From positions 1,736,001-1,800,000 of the forward strand of contig NZ_CP076060.1 of assembly GCF_018729255.1 (NCBI RefSeq): a stretch of 64,000 nucleotides of DNA, given 5' to 3'. This DNA comes from Cupriavidus sp. EM10. Lineage in GTDB: Bacteria > Pseudomonadota > Gammaproteobacteria > Burkholderiales > Burkholderiaceae. The notes below the pieces were generated by a model. It ran no database searches, was not told where the DNA came from, and was given only the letters and a program-made list of their open reading frames with translations. Both the position numbers and the translations under genes were made by a program. Positions within the stretch are counted from its first letter, which is position 1; the number at the start of each line of letters is the position of its first letter. Shown one piece after another: positions 18,154 to 27,472 of the stretch.

Positions 18154-20523
18154 GTGGCACTTCAGCAGGGCTTTATCCTGACCCGACACTGGCGCGATAC
18201 CCCGGCCGGCACCGAGGTCGAGTTCTGGCTCGCCACGGACGACGGCCCGCGCCGGCTGCGCCTGCCGTGGCAGCCTTCCACCGCCTTTATCCCCGAGGAA
18301 CACCGCGCCGCCGCCGAAGCCCTGCTGCGCGGCGAGCGCGACGTGGAACTGCGCCCGCTGGGCCTGCAGGACTTCCAGCACCGCCCGGTGCTGGGCCTCT
18401 ACTGCCAGCAGCACCGGCAGCTGATGCAGATCGAACGGTCGCTGCGAGACGCCGGCGTGGACGTCTACGAGGCCGATGTCCGCCCGCCCGAGCGCTACCT
18501 GATGGAGCGCTTCATCACCGCGCCGGTGTGGTTCGACGGCGATCCGGGCGCCGACGGTGTGCTGCGTAATGCCCAGATGAAGCCGGCCGCCGACTATCGG
18601 CCCACGCTGCGCCTGGTGTCGCTGGATATCGAGACCAACGCGTTTGGCGACCTTTATTCGATCGCGCTGGAAGGCTGTGGCCAGCGCCAGGTCTATATGC
18701 TCGGGCCTGCCCCGCAGGACAACGCCGCCGAGATCGACTTCGCGCTGGAATACTGCGCCACCCGCCAGCAGCTGATCGAACGGCTCAACGACTGGATGGC
18801 CAGGCACGATCCCGATGCCATCATCGGCTGGAACCTGGTGCAGTTCGACCTGCGCGTGCTGCGCGAGCATGCGAAGCAGTACCAGATTCCGCTGCGGCTG
18901 GGCCGGGGCGGCGCCGAGATGGAATGGCGCGAGCACAACCGTCAGCAGCACTACTTTGCGGGCGCGGCCGGCCGGCTGGTGATCGACGGCATCGAGGCGC
19001 TGCGCTCTGCCACGTGGAGTTTCCCCTCGTTCAGCCTGGAATCGGTGGCGCGCACGCTGCTGGGCGAAGGCAAGGCCATCGACAATCCATACGACCGCAT
19101 GGACGAGATCGACCGGATGTTCGCCCAGGACAAGCCCGCGCTGGCCCGCTACAACCTGCGCGACTGCGAACTGGTGACGCGCATCTTCGCGGCCACCGAA
19201 CTGCTGCACTTCCTGCTGGAGCGCGCCACGGTCACCGGCCTGCCCGCCGACCGCAACGGCGGATCGGTGGCGGCGTTCACGCATCTCTACATGCCGCTGA
19301 TGCACCGCCAGGGCTATGTCGCGCCGAATCTGGGCGACAAGGCGCCCGAGGCCAGCCCCGGCGGCTTCGTCATGGATTCCCGGCCCGGGCTGTACGAATC
19401 TGTGCTGGTGCTCGACTACAAGAGCCTGTATCCGTCGATCATCCGCACGTTCCTGATCGACCCGATCGGGCTGGTCGAGGGCCTGGCGCATCCCGACGAT
19501 GCCGATTCGGTGCCCGGCTTCCGCGGCGCGCGGTTTTCCCGCACGAAGCACTGCCTGCCGGCCATCGTGGCCCGCGTCTGGCAGGGCCGCGAGGCCGCCA
19601 AGCGCGACAGGAACAAGCCGCTGTCGCAGGCGCTGAAGATCATCATGAACGCGTTCTACGGAGTGCTAGGGTCCAGCGGCTGCCGGTTCTTCGATCCCCG
19701 GCTGGCGTCGTCGATCACGATGCGCGGGCACGAGATCATGCGCCAGACGCGCGAGCTGATCGAGGCGCGCGGCTACGAGGTGATCTACGGCGACACCGAC
19801 TCCACCTTCGTATGGCTGCGCCGCGCCCGGACCGAGGACGACGCTGCGCAGATCGGCCGCAGCCTGGTTGCCTGTGTCAACGACTGGTGGCGCGACCACC
19901 TCTGGCAGACCTACGGCCTGGAAAGCGCGCTGGAACTGCAGTTCGAAACCCACTTCCGGCGCTTTTTGATGCCCACCATCCGGGGCACCGACCAGGGCAG
20001 CAAGAAGCGCTACGCCGGCCAGGTGGTACGCGCGGACGGCCAGGCCGAGATGGTGTTCAAGGGGCTGGAGACCGTGCGCACCGACTGGTCGCCGCTGGCC
20101 CAGCAGTTCCAGCAGACGCTCTACGCGAAGATCTTCAACCGCGAGCCGTACAAGGACTATGTCCGCGACACGGTGCGGCGCACGCTGGCCGGCGAGCTGG
20201 ACGACCAGCTGGTCTACCGCAAGCGCCTGCGCCGCCAACTGGACGAATACCAGCGCAACGTGCCCCCGCACGTGCGCGCCGCGCGCATCGCCGACGACTA
20301 CAACGAACGCCATGGGCGCCCCCGGCAGTACCAGAACGGCGGCTGGATCAGCTACCTGATGACGGTGGCCGGCCCCGAACCGCTGGAAACCCGCGCCGCG
20401 CCCATCGACTATGACCACTACGTCACGCGCCAGCTGCAGCCGATTGCCGACGCGATCCTGCCGTTCCTGGACGACGATTTCGAGACATTGCTGACCGGCC
20501 AGATGGCGCTGTTCCCGCAGTAA
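18154..20523 (+). CDS. polB: DNA polymerase II (B family)
   Basis: 789 residues from the GTG at 18154, close to the 783 of E. coli Pol II. The 3'-5' exonuclease motifs are [17 protein letters not shown] (about 155-171) and [12 protein letters not shown]. The polymerase motifs are [25 protein letters not shown] and [10 protein letters not shown]. The enzyme replicates past damage and restarts stalled forks. A TAGAAT -10 lies at 18117-18122. In E. coli polB is under LexA control, but I find no CTG-N10-CAG box in front of this copy, so SOS control is not supported here. The ribosome site is weak (AAGG at 18141). Confidence 0.95.
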   Translation: MALQQGFILTRHWRDTPAGTEVEFWLATDDGPRRLRLPWQPSTAFIPEEHRAAAEALLRGERDVELRPLGLQDFQHRPVLGLYCQQHRQLMQIERSLRDAGVDVYEADVRPPERYLMERFITAPVWFDGDPGADGVLRNAQMKPAADYRPTLRLVSLDIETNAFGDLYSIALEGCGQRQVYMLGPAPQDNAAEIDFALEYCATRQQLIERLNDWMARHDPDAIIGWNLVQFDLRVLREHAKQYQIPLRLGRGGAEMEWREHNRQQHYFAGAAGRLVIDGIEALRSATWSFPSFSLESVARTLLGEGKAIDNPYDRMDEIDRMFAQDKPALARYNLRDCELVTRIFAATELLHFLLERATVTGLPADRNGGSVAAFTHLYMPLMHRQGYVAPNLGDKAPEASPGGFVMDSRPGLYESVLVLDYKSLYPSIIRTFLIDPIGLVEGLAHPDDADSVPGFRGARFSRTKHCLPAIVARVWQGREAAKRDRNKPLSQALKIIMNAFYGVLGSSGCRFFDPRLASSITMRGHEIMRQTRELIEARGYEVIYGDTDSTFVWLRRARTEDDAAQIGRSLVACVNDWWRDHLWQTYGLESALELQFETHFRRFLMPTIRGTDQGSKKRYAGQVVRADGQAEMVFKGLETVRTDWSPLAQQFQQTLYAKIFNREPYKDYVRDTVRRTLAGELDDQLVYRKRLRRQLDEYQRNVPPHVRAARIADDYNERHGRPRQYQNGGWISYLMTVAGPEPLETRAAPIDYDHYVTRQLQPIADAILPFLDDDFETLLTGQMALFPQ

Positions 20524-20627
20524 GGGGGCACAGCACGGTAATTGCTGCATCGCGGCAATGCGGCAACCCGCTAGAATGGGCCGGATCTGCCGATAAGAGA
20601 ATCCGAAGAGACTTCGCCCCGCCGCAC

Positions 20628-22327
20628 ATGTCCGCCATCCCCACTTCAGCCGCCCAGCCGTCCCCCGCCGACCCCCTCCGCTCCAAGGCCATGCGCTTTG
20701 CCGCCAGCATGCTGGTGCTGCGCGATGGCTCGCAAGGCATGGAAATCCTGATGATGCGCCGCCCGCAGCGCGACGACGACCGCAGCGCCGGCGCCTTCGT
20801 TTTTCCGGGCGGGGTGCTCGATGCCCAGGACGCCGCGCTGCATCCGCTATGCGCGGGGCTGGACGACGCGGCCGCCAGCGTGCGCCTGCAGGTGCCGGCC
20901 AACGGGCTCGACTACTACCTGTGCGCCGTGCGCGAGGCCTTCGAGGAAGCCAACCTGCTGTTTGCCTACGATGCCAGCGGCCAGATCGTGCGGCTGGACG
21001 ACCTGGGTCCGGAGATCCACCAGCAACTGCGCGAGGCGGCCAGCTATGGCGGCAAGGGCCTGGCCCACGTCTGCGAGATGCTGGGCCTGCGGCTGGCGGT
21101 CGACCAACTGGCCTACTGCGCCTATTGGCTGACACCGCCGGGCCTGCCCAAGCGGTTCGACACCCGCTTCTTCATGACCGTGCTGCCCGCCGGGCAGACC
21201 GCGATCCACGACGGCGTGGAGGCCGTGGAGCACCGCTGGATGCGCCCGGCCGACGTGGTCGACCCGGCCAACAACCTCACGCTGGTCAACGCCACGCGCA
21301 AGATCCTGCAGTCGATCGCCCATTTCGAGACCGCGCAGGCGTGTTTCGACTACGCGAAGCAGCAGCGCAACATCGCGCTGGTGATGCCGCGCCTGGCCCA
21401 CGGTCCCAAGGGCCAGCGGCCCGTGATGCCCGAGGAACCGAGCTATGCCGAGATCGCCCGCATCGACCCCGAAGGCGCCGGCCATGGCCGCTATACGCTG
21501 GAGCCCGGCCTGGCGGTGAAGCTTTCGGAGCGGGTCTGGCGCGTGACGGCCAACAACGGCAATGTCATGACCGGGCCCGGCACCAACACCTATTTCGTGG
21601 CCGGGGCGGACAACCAGTGGGCCGTGATCGATCCGGGCCCCGCCGATGCCGCGCACTTCGACGCCGTGATGGCCGCCGCGCCGGGCCCGGTAAAGTGGAT
21701 CCTGGTCACGCATACCCATCTGGACCACTCGCCGGGGTCGGTACGGCTGCGCGAGGCCACGGCCGCGCCGGTCTGGGGCCGCACCACGGAGGTGATCGAC
21801 CGCCAGGACCAGACCTTCCGGCCCGATCACCGGCCCGAGCACGGCGACCGCATTGCGCTGGGCCGCAGACCACGCTGCGCGTAATCCACACGCCGGGGCA
21901 TGCGTCGAACCACCTGTGCTTTTTGCTGGAAGAGGAAAAGACGCTGTTCACCGGCGACCACGTGATGCAGGGCTCCACAGTGGTCATCAACCCGCCCGAC
22001 GGCGACATGCGCGCCTACCTGGCGTCGCTGCAGGCGCTGCTCGACGAGGATCTCGACTGGATCGCCCCGGGCCACGGCTTCCTGATGCCGCGCCCGCACG
22101 ACGCCATCCGGCTGCTGATCCGCCATCGCATGCAGCGCGAGGCCAAGGTGCTGAACGCGCTGCGGGCGCTGGAGGCGGTGGATACGTCAACGCTTGTGAA
22201 GAGCGTCTATGACGACGTGCCGGAGAGCAAGCATCCGATTGCCTTGCGGTCGCTGGTGGCGCATTTGCGCAAGCTGGAGGCGGACGGGGTGGCTGGGGAG
22301 GCAGGAGGCGTCTGGAGGCTGCTGTAG
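20628..22327 (+). CDS. NUDIX (NUDT19-like) - metallo-beta-lactamase-fold (LACTB2-like) two-domain hydrolase, frame break
   Basis: About 566 residues from the ATG at 20628 after repair. The N-terminal half is a NUDIX domain in which the box is split: GAFVFPGGVLDAQD (about 55-68) is separated by roughly 35 residues from REAFEEANLLF, as in NUDT19/RP2-type CoA or nucleoside diphosphatases. The C-terminal half is an MBL hydrolase with THTHLDHS, HTPGHASNH, FTGDH and APGHG metal ligands and a C-terminal winged-helix-like tail, as in LACTB2. The frame stops at 21884 as given. One extra C at 21863-21864 gives ALGPQTTLRVIHTPGH and continues to 22327. The substrate is unknown. A TAGAAT -10 lies at about 20571. 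Confidence 0.85.
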
Positions 22328-22417
22328 CCTGTGAAATATCTGGATACCTTGATGGCCTTGGCGGGGTCCCGGCGCACTGCCTAGAGTGACTAGCATCGAA
22401 ACCCCGCGAGCCGCGCC

Positions 22418-22854
22418 ATGTCCAGACTCCTCTGCGCCTTCCTGCTGACCGTGGCCGCCTCGGGCGCGGCGCAGGCCGTGACCAAGTGCGAAAGCGCCCG
22501 CGACACGCTCTACACGAACGGGGCCTGCCCGACCGGCTACCAGAACGTTACCGGTTCGATGCGGGGCAATGTGACCACCGTCACCAAGACCCCAAGGTGC
22601 GTCAGGATGAGCAGGCCTACCTGCAGAACCGCGCCCGGATGTCCGCGCAGATCCAGAACTGGGACGCCCGTCAGGACGACGCCGACTGGCGCAACCAGAA
22701 TGCGTTCTGGAACCAGTGCCGGGCACTCGAGTACCAGGCCCGCGCCGCAGAACGCGCAATGCAGCACACCGAGTACTGGAGCCATGCCGACCGCTATCGC
22801 GATGCCGCACACGCGCTGCGCGCCGAGCAGTACAGCATGGGCTGCTATTTCTGA
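22418..22854 (+). CDS. Small secreted protein with N-terminal Cys pair (frame break)
   Basis: About 145 residues from the ATG at 22418 after repair. A signal peptide (RLLCAFLLTVAASGAAQA) precedes a short cysteine-containing segment (VTKCESARDTLYTNGACPTGYQNV) that resembles DUF4124-like periplasmic proteins. A run of four Cs at 22590-22593 breaks the frame. Five Cs give TKTPKVRQDEQAYL, and the rest is a charged helical tail (WDARQDDADWRNQNAFWNQC) ending CYF. No function is known. It stands alone between the NUDIX-MBL gene and a single-helix small protein. Confidence 0.65.
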
Positions 22855-23068
22855 CAGCGCAGACGATGTTGGATGTCCGGACATAGCACAACCTGCCGAT
22901 ATTAGTTGCGCTTAGATCGGCATACAGAAAATTTCAGGCGAAATCGGGTCGGCATCACGTCTGCTGTCACATACAATCCGTTCCCATCCGGCCCGCCACG
23001 CGCTGTCCTGCATCATCCCGGCTCCCGACGTGGCAACTGCGGTCGCAACCTACTCCTGTGATAGAAAT

Positions 23069-23221
23069 ATGCTGACTCTCACTGCGATCGTTGCGTATAT
23101 GCTGGCCTGCATCGTCGCCCTGGTTTTCGGTGTCCGCTGGATGATCAAGAACGACCCCCTGCTCAAGCAGCAACCGTTTCTGGATACCTCGTCAGGCGCA
23201 CGCGACGATTCATCGCGCTAG
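23069..23221 (+). CDS. Small single-helix membrane protein
   Basis: 50 residues from the ATG at 23069. One strong membrane helix (LTAIVAYMLACIVALVFGVRWMI) is followed by a short polar tail. An in-frame ATG at 23030 gives a longer form without a better ribosome site. A good terminator at 23287 lies 66 bases past its stop, which supports transcription of this region. I do not recognise a family. Confidence 0.5.
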   Translation: MLTLTAIVAYMLACIVALVFGVRWMIKNDPLLKQQPFLDTSSGARDDSSR

Positions 23222-23286
23222 GCCAACACGCGCAAAGCACACAAGCAATCCGCCAGGCAATCCCATCGAATCATTGCTTCACGCGA

Positions 23287-23318
23287 AACGCCGGTCCACG
23301 AGACCGGCGTTTTGTTTT
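23287..23318 (+). terminator. Rho-independent terminator
   Basis: Perfect ten-base arms AACGCCGGTC (23287-23296) and GACCGGCGTT (23302-23311) close over CACGA and are followed by TTGTTTTG. It lies downstream of the small membrane protein on the plus strand. Confidence 0.8.
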
Positions 23319-23439
23319 GCGGGCGCGGGTGCCTCGGCCGTTACGTGAATCCGTCCTACATCGCGACCCGCTGCGCGCCGACACCTTGCCGGCCCGGCCG
23401 ACACTATGCTCGGGGAATGACCCTCATTTGCGTGCCGCC

Positions 23440-24693
23440 ATGTCGACCGTTCCGCCTTCTCCCGCCCTGCGGTCCGCGCGGCCGCCAGAACCCAGCACGC
23501 TGACGCCCGACGCCGAACCTGTCGCTGCAGAACCACTCGCCGCCGAGCCGATGGTCGCCATGCCGCTACCGGCGGCCGCCGCACCCATCACCTCGCCCGA
23601 CTACACGCCGCCCGCCTGGACCCAGTCCCTGCGGCGCGCCAGTACGGCGCTGGTCGTGCTGGCGGCGCTGGCGGCGCTCTACGCGTTGCACGTTGCGGCT
23701 GCGTTCATCGTGCCCGTGGTGGTGGCCATCATCCTGGCCTATCTGCTCGATCCCGTGGTGGCGCTGCTCCAGCGCCAGCGCATTCCCCGTGCCATTGGCG
23801 CAACCATGGTGCTGCTGGGCCTGCTGGCGCTGGCCCTGAGTTGCGTCTACCTGCTGCAGGGCGAGGTATCGTCGATCGTCGACCGGCTGCCGGAGATCGC
23901 CAGCAAGCTGTCGCGGTCGGTGGGCGCGCTGATGAGCGGCGACGATTCGGTGGTCACGAAGGTGCGCCGGGCGGCCACCATCCTCAACGGCACAGGGCAG
24001 CCTCCCGTTCCCAAGGGCGGACCGGTGGTGGTGGAACGCGCTGCCGACAATTTCAGCGAAATGCTATGGGCGGGCTGGGTCGGCGCCTTTGCGCTGATGG
24101 CGCAATCGGTGGTGGTGCTGTTCCTGACGTGGTTCCTGCTGCTGGCCGGCGACATGTTCAAGCGCAAGTTCATCAAGATGGCCGGCAAGACCTTGAGCCA
24201 GAAGAAGATCAACGTCCACATGCTGGACGAGATCAACCGGCAGGTGCAGCGCTACATGCTGATGCTGCTGGTGACCAACGCGTTACTGGGCTTCTGCATC
24301 TACCTGCTATTGAAGTATCTGTCGTTCGAGAATGCCGGCACCTGGGCCGTGGTCGCCGCCGTGCTGCACCTGGTGCCGTACTTCGGCTCGCTGGTCGTGG
24401 CCGTGTGCCTGGGGGTGGCCGGCTTCATGCAGGCTGGCACACTGGCCGTGGCAGGCGCCGCGGCGGGCGGGTCGATGGTCATCGCCACGCTGATCGGCAA
24501 CGGCATGACCACCTGGATGACGGGTCGCCTGGCGCGCATGAACCCGGTGGCGGTGTTCGTGTCGCTGCTGCTGTTCACGTGGCTGTGGGGCACCTGGGGC
24601 ATGCTGCTGGCGATACCGCTGGCGGTCATCGCCAAGGTGGTGGCCGACCACGTGGAAGGGTTGGAAGTCGTGGCCGAATTTCTTGGCGAATGA
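23440..24693 (+). CDS. AI-2E family transporter (PerM/YhhT-like permease)
   Basis: 417 residues from the ATG at 23440; the open frame reaches back to 23317 but crosses the terminator tail. A long proline/alanine-rich cytoplasmic leader (about 1-60) precedes eight predicted helices in the order typical of the family: two pairs, a large soluble loop (RLPEIASKLSRSVGALM to the FSEMLWAGW segment), then four or more helices ending in LLLFTWLWGTWGMLLAIPL, the family signature. Members export varied small molecules, and the AI-2 link is only historical. The gene is monocistronic. Confidence 0.85.
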   Translation: MSTVPPSPALRSARPPEPSTLTPDAEPVAAEPLAAEPMVAMPLPAAAAPITSPDYTPPAWTQSLRRASTALVVLAALAALYALHVAAAFIVPVVVAIILAYLLDPVVALLQRQRIPRAIGATMVLLGLLALALSCVYLLQGEVSSIVDRLPEIASKLSRSVGALMSGDDSVVTKVRRAATILNGTGQPPVPKGGPVVVERAADNFSEMLWAGWVGAFALMAQSVVVLFLTWFLLLAGDMFKRKFIKMAGKTLSQKKINVHMLDEINRQVQRYMLMLLVTNALLGFCIYLLLKYLSFENAGTWAVVAAVLHLVPYFGSLVVAVCLGVAGFMQAGTLAVAGAAAGGSMVIATLIGNGMTTWMTGRLARMNPVAVFVSLLLFTWLWGTWGMLLAIPLAVIAKVVADHVEGLEVVAEFLGE

Positions 24694-24844
24694 GCGATGC
24701 CGAATTGTCGCCGTCTTATCATTTCGCCGCCGCCTGGCGGCAGCCGGTTCGCCCGTCCCATCCACAAGTACAACAAAAGGGGAGGTGGCGTGACGGTTAC
24801 GGGCCTCCATGGCGTTGGTTGGCGCCACGGGACTCGGAAGTCCT

Positions 24845-25188
24845 TTACCGATGACTGTTAGCCCGTGGCGACTTTGGGGCCTGAAACCCAGCGAGGTCAT
24901 CTGCCCAACCTTCGACGCCGTTGTCACATTCGATATAGGTGGCGGGCGGCTGTTCCTTGGCAATCACCCTTGTCCGGCGGCATTTTGTCCCGGGCCCCAC
25001 TGCAATTCCTTGATTCCGTGCGCCCGACCGGTGGCGGGGTCGCGGATCGTCGCGCCGTACACTTTGACTGGCGCAACAACCGCATACTCAGTGAAATCAA
25101 GGATATATCCGGTAAATAGCGCGTTCGCACCCAGCAGTACCGCGCAAGCAATCAAAGCGAGGATGATTGGGATCTTCACATACTTCAC
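24845..25188 (-). CDS. Small membrane-anchored protein coupled to the PAAR gene, possible immunity protein (frame break)
   Basis: The GTG at 25188-25186 overlaps the TGA of the PAAR gene (GTGA), so translation is coupled. An N-terminal helix (IPIILALIACAVLLGANALF) anchors a periplasmic part (TGYILDFTEYAVVAPVKVYG). As given the frame stops at 24964. Making the C run 24995-24998 five long gives WGPGTKCRRTRVIAKEQPPATYIEC and a stop at 24845-24847, about 114 residues with two cysteines. Effector genes of type VI secretion are commonly followed by membrane or periplasmic immunity genes, which is the reason for the suggestion. The protein itself is unfamiliar to me. Confidence 0.55.
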
Positions 25189-25967
25189 GGACGGCGCCCG
25201 AAGAGTCTGGATAACCAACCGCGTTGTCGGCTGCGAGGCTTCGCTTCGACTTGCGGCTTGTGCCTCGTCGGCTGCGCCGTGTACGGATCGTTCTCAGCGA
25301 CGCGCCTTTCCAATTCATCGCGGAGCACAATTTCTTCCGAACGGGTGATCCACAGCTCCACGCCGATTACCTCCCTGAATGTCCGATTGCTACGCAGGTA
25401 CTCATTGAAGTTGCCCCTCATATACCGGGCAGGCGCACGGCTGTACACGACGTCGTCGCTGCGGAACGCGATGGACGCATGGCCGAACTGCGATCCCATT
25501 GAGACGATCCGACTGTCGAAGATACTTACCTCGATGAAGTGCCGATCGTCCTGAGTGGCCTTCGGCGCGCCAGTTTCAGAGAGCGTCGCATGACGAGCGT
25601 TCACCGAAGCAAGCGTCTGCGCCATCGAAGACGACCGCCGGGCCTTACCTTGGCCTTCATCTTGGCCTGATTCGGCAAGGACCTCGATAGTGAAATTGCT
25701 TTGAGATGGATTAACCCACGGTGGCTCGGCGCATTTGCAATACACCCGTGCCCCGCTCACCAGCAATCGCCTCCCCATGAAGACGAAGTTGGGGACGCAG
25801 TCGTTATGGACTGGGCCATGTGACTCGCAGGCGGGACATGTCGCGGTGGCGCCCTCCAGCGCCACGGTCTTGCCGTGATGGGAAAACAAGAAGCTGCTGT
25901 CGGCAACAAGGATGCCGCCCGTCGAGGTGCCGTCGCCATCCCGTAATGCATATCTGACCTGAGCCAT
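25185..25967 (-). CDS. PAAR-domain protein with C-terminal putative effector domain
   Basis: 260 residues from the ATG at 25967, preceded by GGAGG. Residues 1 to about 90 are a PAAR spike-tip domain (RYALRDGDGTSTGG, CPACESHGPVHNDC, GRRLLVSGARVYCKC) with the zinc-type His/Cys set. A linker leads to a domain starting about residue 155 (HFIEVSIFDSRIV, FGHASIAFRSDDVVYSRAP, GVELWITRSEEIVLRDELERRV). This resembles permuted NlpC/papain-like amidase domains that begin with the catalytic His. The part that normally brings the Cys after the PY motif is absent, replaced by a basic tail (RSRQRGWLSRLFGRRP). No vgrG, hcp or sheath gene is in the window, so this is an orphan type VI secretion element. Confidence 0.75.
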   Translation of the reverse strand: MAQVRYALRDGDGTSTGGILVADSSFLFSHHGKTVALEGATATCPACESHGPVHNDCVPNFVFMGRRLLVSGARVYCKCAEPPWVNPSQSNFTIEVLAESGQDEGQGKARRSSSMAQTLASVNARHATLSETGAPKATQDDRHFIEVSIFDSRIVSMGSQFGHASIAFRSDDVVYSRAPARYMRGNFNEYLRSNRTFREVIGVELWITRSEEIVLRDELERRVAENDPYTAQPTRHKPQVEAKPRSRQRGWLSRLFGRRP

Positions 25968-26207
25968 ATCGCCTCCATCAAGAAAACCTGCCCATTCTTG
26001 ATAGCTGCCGATGGCCACGCAATCGCCAAATGCTGAAATCGGATCGCGGCATGAACTGCCGACCCGATTGTCCACACCCCAAGACAAACTGTCAGGCGAT
26101 TCACTCTTCTTTGCTTCGACACCAATCGTTACATTTCAGGCGCCGCATCGCGTCCGAGCCCGTACGGAGGCGCGCGTGCGCGCGTCTCACTACAAGGATA
26201 ACGAAGC

Positions 26208-27313
26208 ATGAAGACCCGTCTCGCCTGCCTGGCCGCCATGGCCGTCCTGCCTGCCCTGCCCTCGGCTGCGCAGGCCCAATCGAGCATCACGCTGTATGGC
26301 GTGGTCGACGCCGGTGTGGAGTTCCTGACCCACGCCCCTAATACCGCCACCGGCGGCAGCAACAACGTTGTACGCATGTCGGCCGGCAACTTGTCGACGT
26401 CGCGCTGGGGCCTGCGTGGCGCCGAAGACCTGGGTGGTGGCCTGAAGGCGGTCTTCACGCTGGAAAGCGGCTTTGACCTTGACACTGGCAGCCTGAACCA
26501 GGGCGGCCGCCTGTTCGGCCGGCAGGCCTTCGTGGGTCTGCAGAACCAGTACGGCACGCTGTCGCTGGGTCGTCACCAGACGGTGCTGTATGACTTCTCG
26601 CTGGCCTATGACCCGATGGCCATCGCCACGCGCTACTCGGTGCTGATGCACGACAAATGGATGTCGGGCCGTGCCGACAACTCGCTCAAATTCACCGGCC
26701 AGACTGGCGCGTTCTATTATGGCCTGTTCTACAGCACTGGCTACGACAGCAGCGCTGGTGGCGAAGTGCCGGGGACTACAAGGCCGGCCGCAACTGGTCG
26801 GTGTCGGGCGGCTACGATGCCGGCCCGGTGTCAGCCCGCGTGGTCTATGACGAAGTGCGCGGCAGCACCATCGCCACCGACGACAACCGCGAGCGCCGCG
26901 CCACCATCGGCGCCAGCTACAACTTCGGCCGTGGCCGCGCGTTTGCCGGCTATCGCTGGTACTACGGCGACTTTGCCAGCAGTTCGCTGCGTACCAACCT
27001 GTACTGGGTGGGCGCCACCTACCAGGTGACGCCGGCCATCGCCGTGACCGGCGCGGCCTACTACACCGACGTGCGCAACAGCGGCGGCGATCCGTACAGC
27101 TTCGTGCTGTCGGGCACGTATTCGCTGTCCAAGCGCACCGACCTGTACGCGATCACCGCTTACGCGCAGAACCGCGACGGGTCGTCGATGGGCCTGTCGG
27201 GCTTTGGTCCGTCGCTGAACGGCAGCGCCACCACGCTGACCGCCACCAGCGAACAGGTGCGTGCCGGCCAGAGCCAGTTCGGCGCCATCATCGGCGTGCG
27301 GCATCGGTTTTGA
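26208..27313 (+). CDS. Gram-negative porin (frame break in the middle)
   Basis: About 368 residues from the ATG at 26208 (AAGGA upstream). A signal peptide ends SAAQAQ, then the classic Burkholderia/Neisseria porin start SSITLYGVVDAGVEF and later SRWGLRGAEDLGGGLKAVF, GRQAFVGLQNQYGTLSLGRH, and the C-terminal GVRHRF with terminal Phe needed for outer-membrane assembly. A run of four Gs at 26771-26774 breaks the frame. Five Gs give GEVPGDYKAGRNW and the frame runs to the end. It forms a trimeric general-diffusion channel with unknown preference. A two-hairpin repeat follows nine bases after the stop. Confidence 0.9.
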
Positions 27314-27321
27314 TGGGTTTG

Positions 27322-27448
27322 CTCCCCTCTCCCGCCATGCGGGAGAGGGGTCGGGGTGAGGGATTGGCGGTTCAAGTTGCGTCGTGTCGGCAAGCAGAGC
27401 TGCATTGCCCTCACCCCAGCCCCTCTCCCGCTGCGCGGGAGAGGGGAG
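27322..27448. repeat. Paired CCCCTCTCCC hairpins (REPIN-like element)
   Basis: Hairpin one has 12-base perfect arms CCCCTCTCCCGC (27324-27335) and GCGGGAGAGGGG (27339-27350). Hairpin two has the same arms at 27420-27431 and 27435-27446. The outer GGGGTGAGGG and CCCTCACCCC flanks face each other, so the whole unit is an inverted dimer. It lies between the converging porin and hglS genes and may help end both transcripts. Confidence 0.8.
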
Positions 27449-27472
27449 CAAAACAATGGGGAATCCAGCGCC

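Noticed and set aside
18090..18154. LexA box in front of polB
   Set aside because: polB is SOS-controlled in E. coli, so I searched, but there is no CTG-N10-CAG here.
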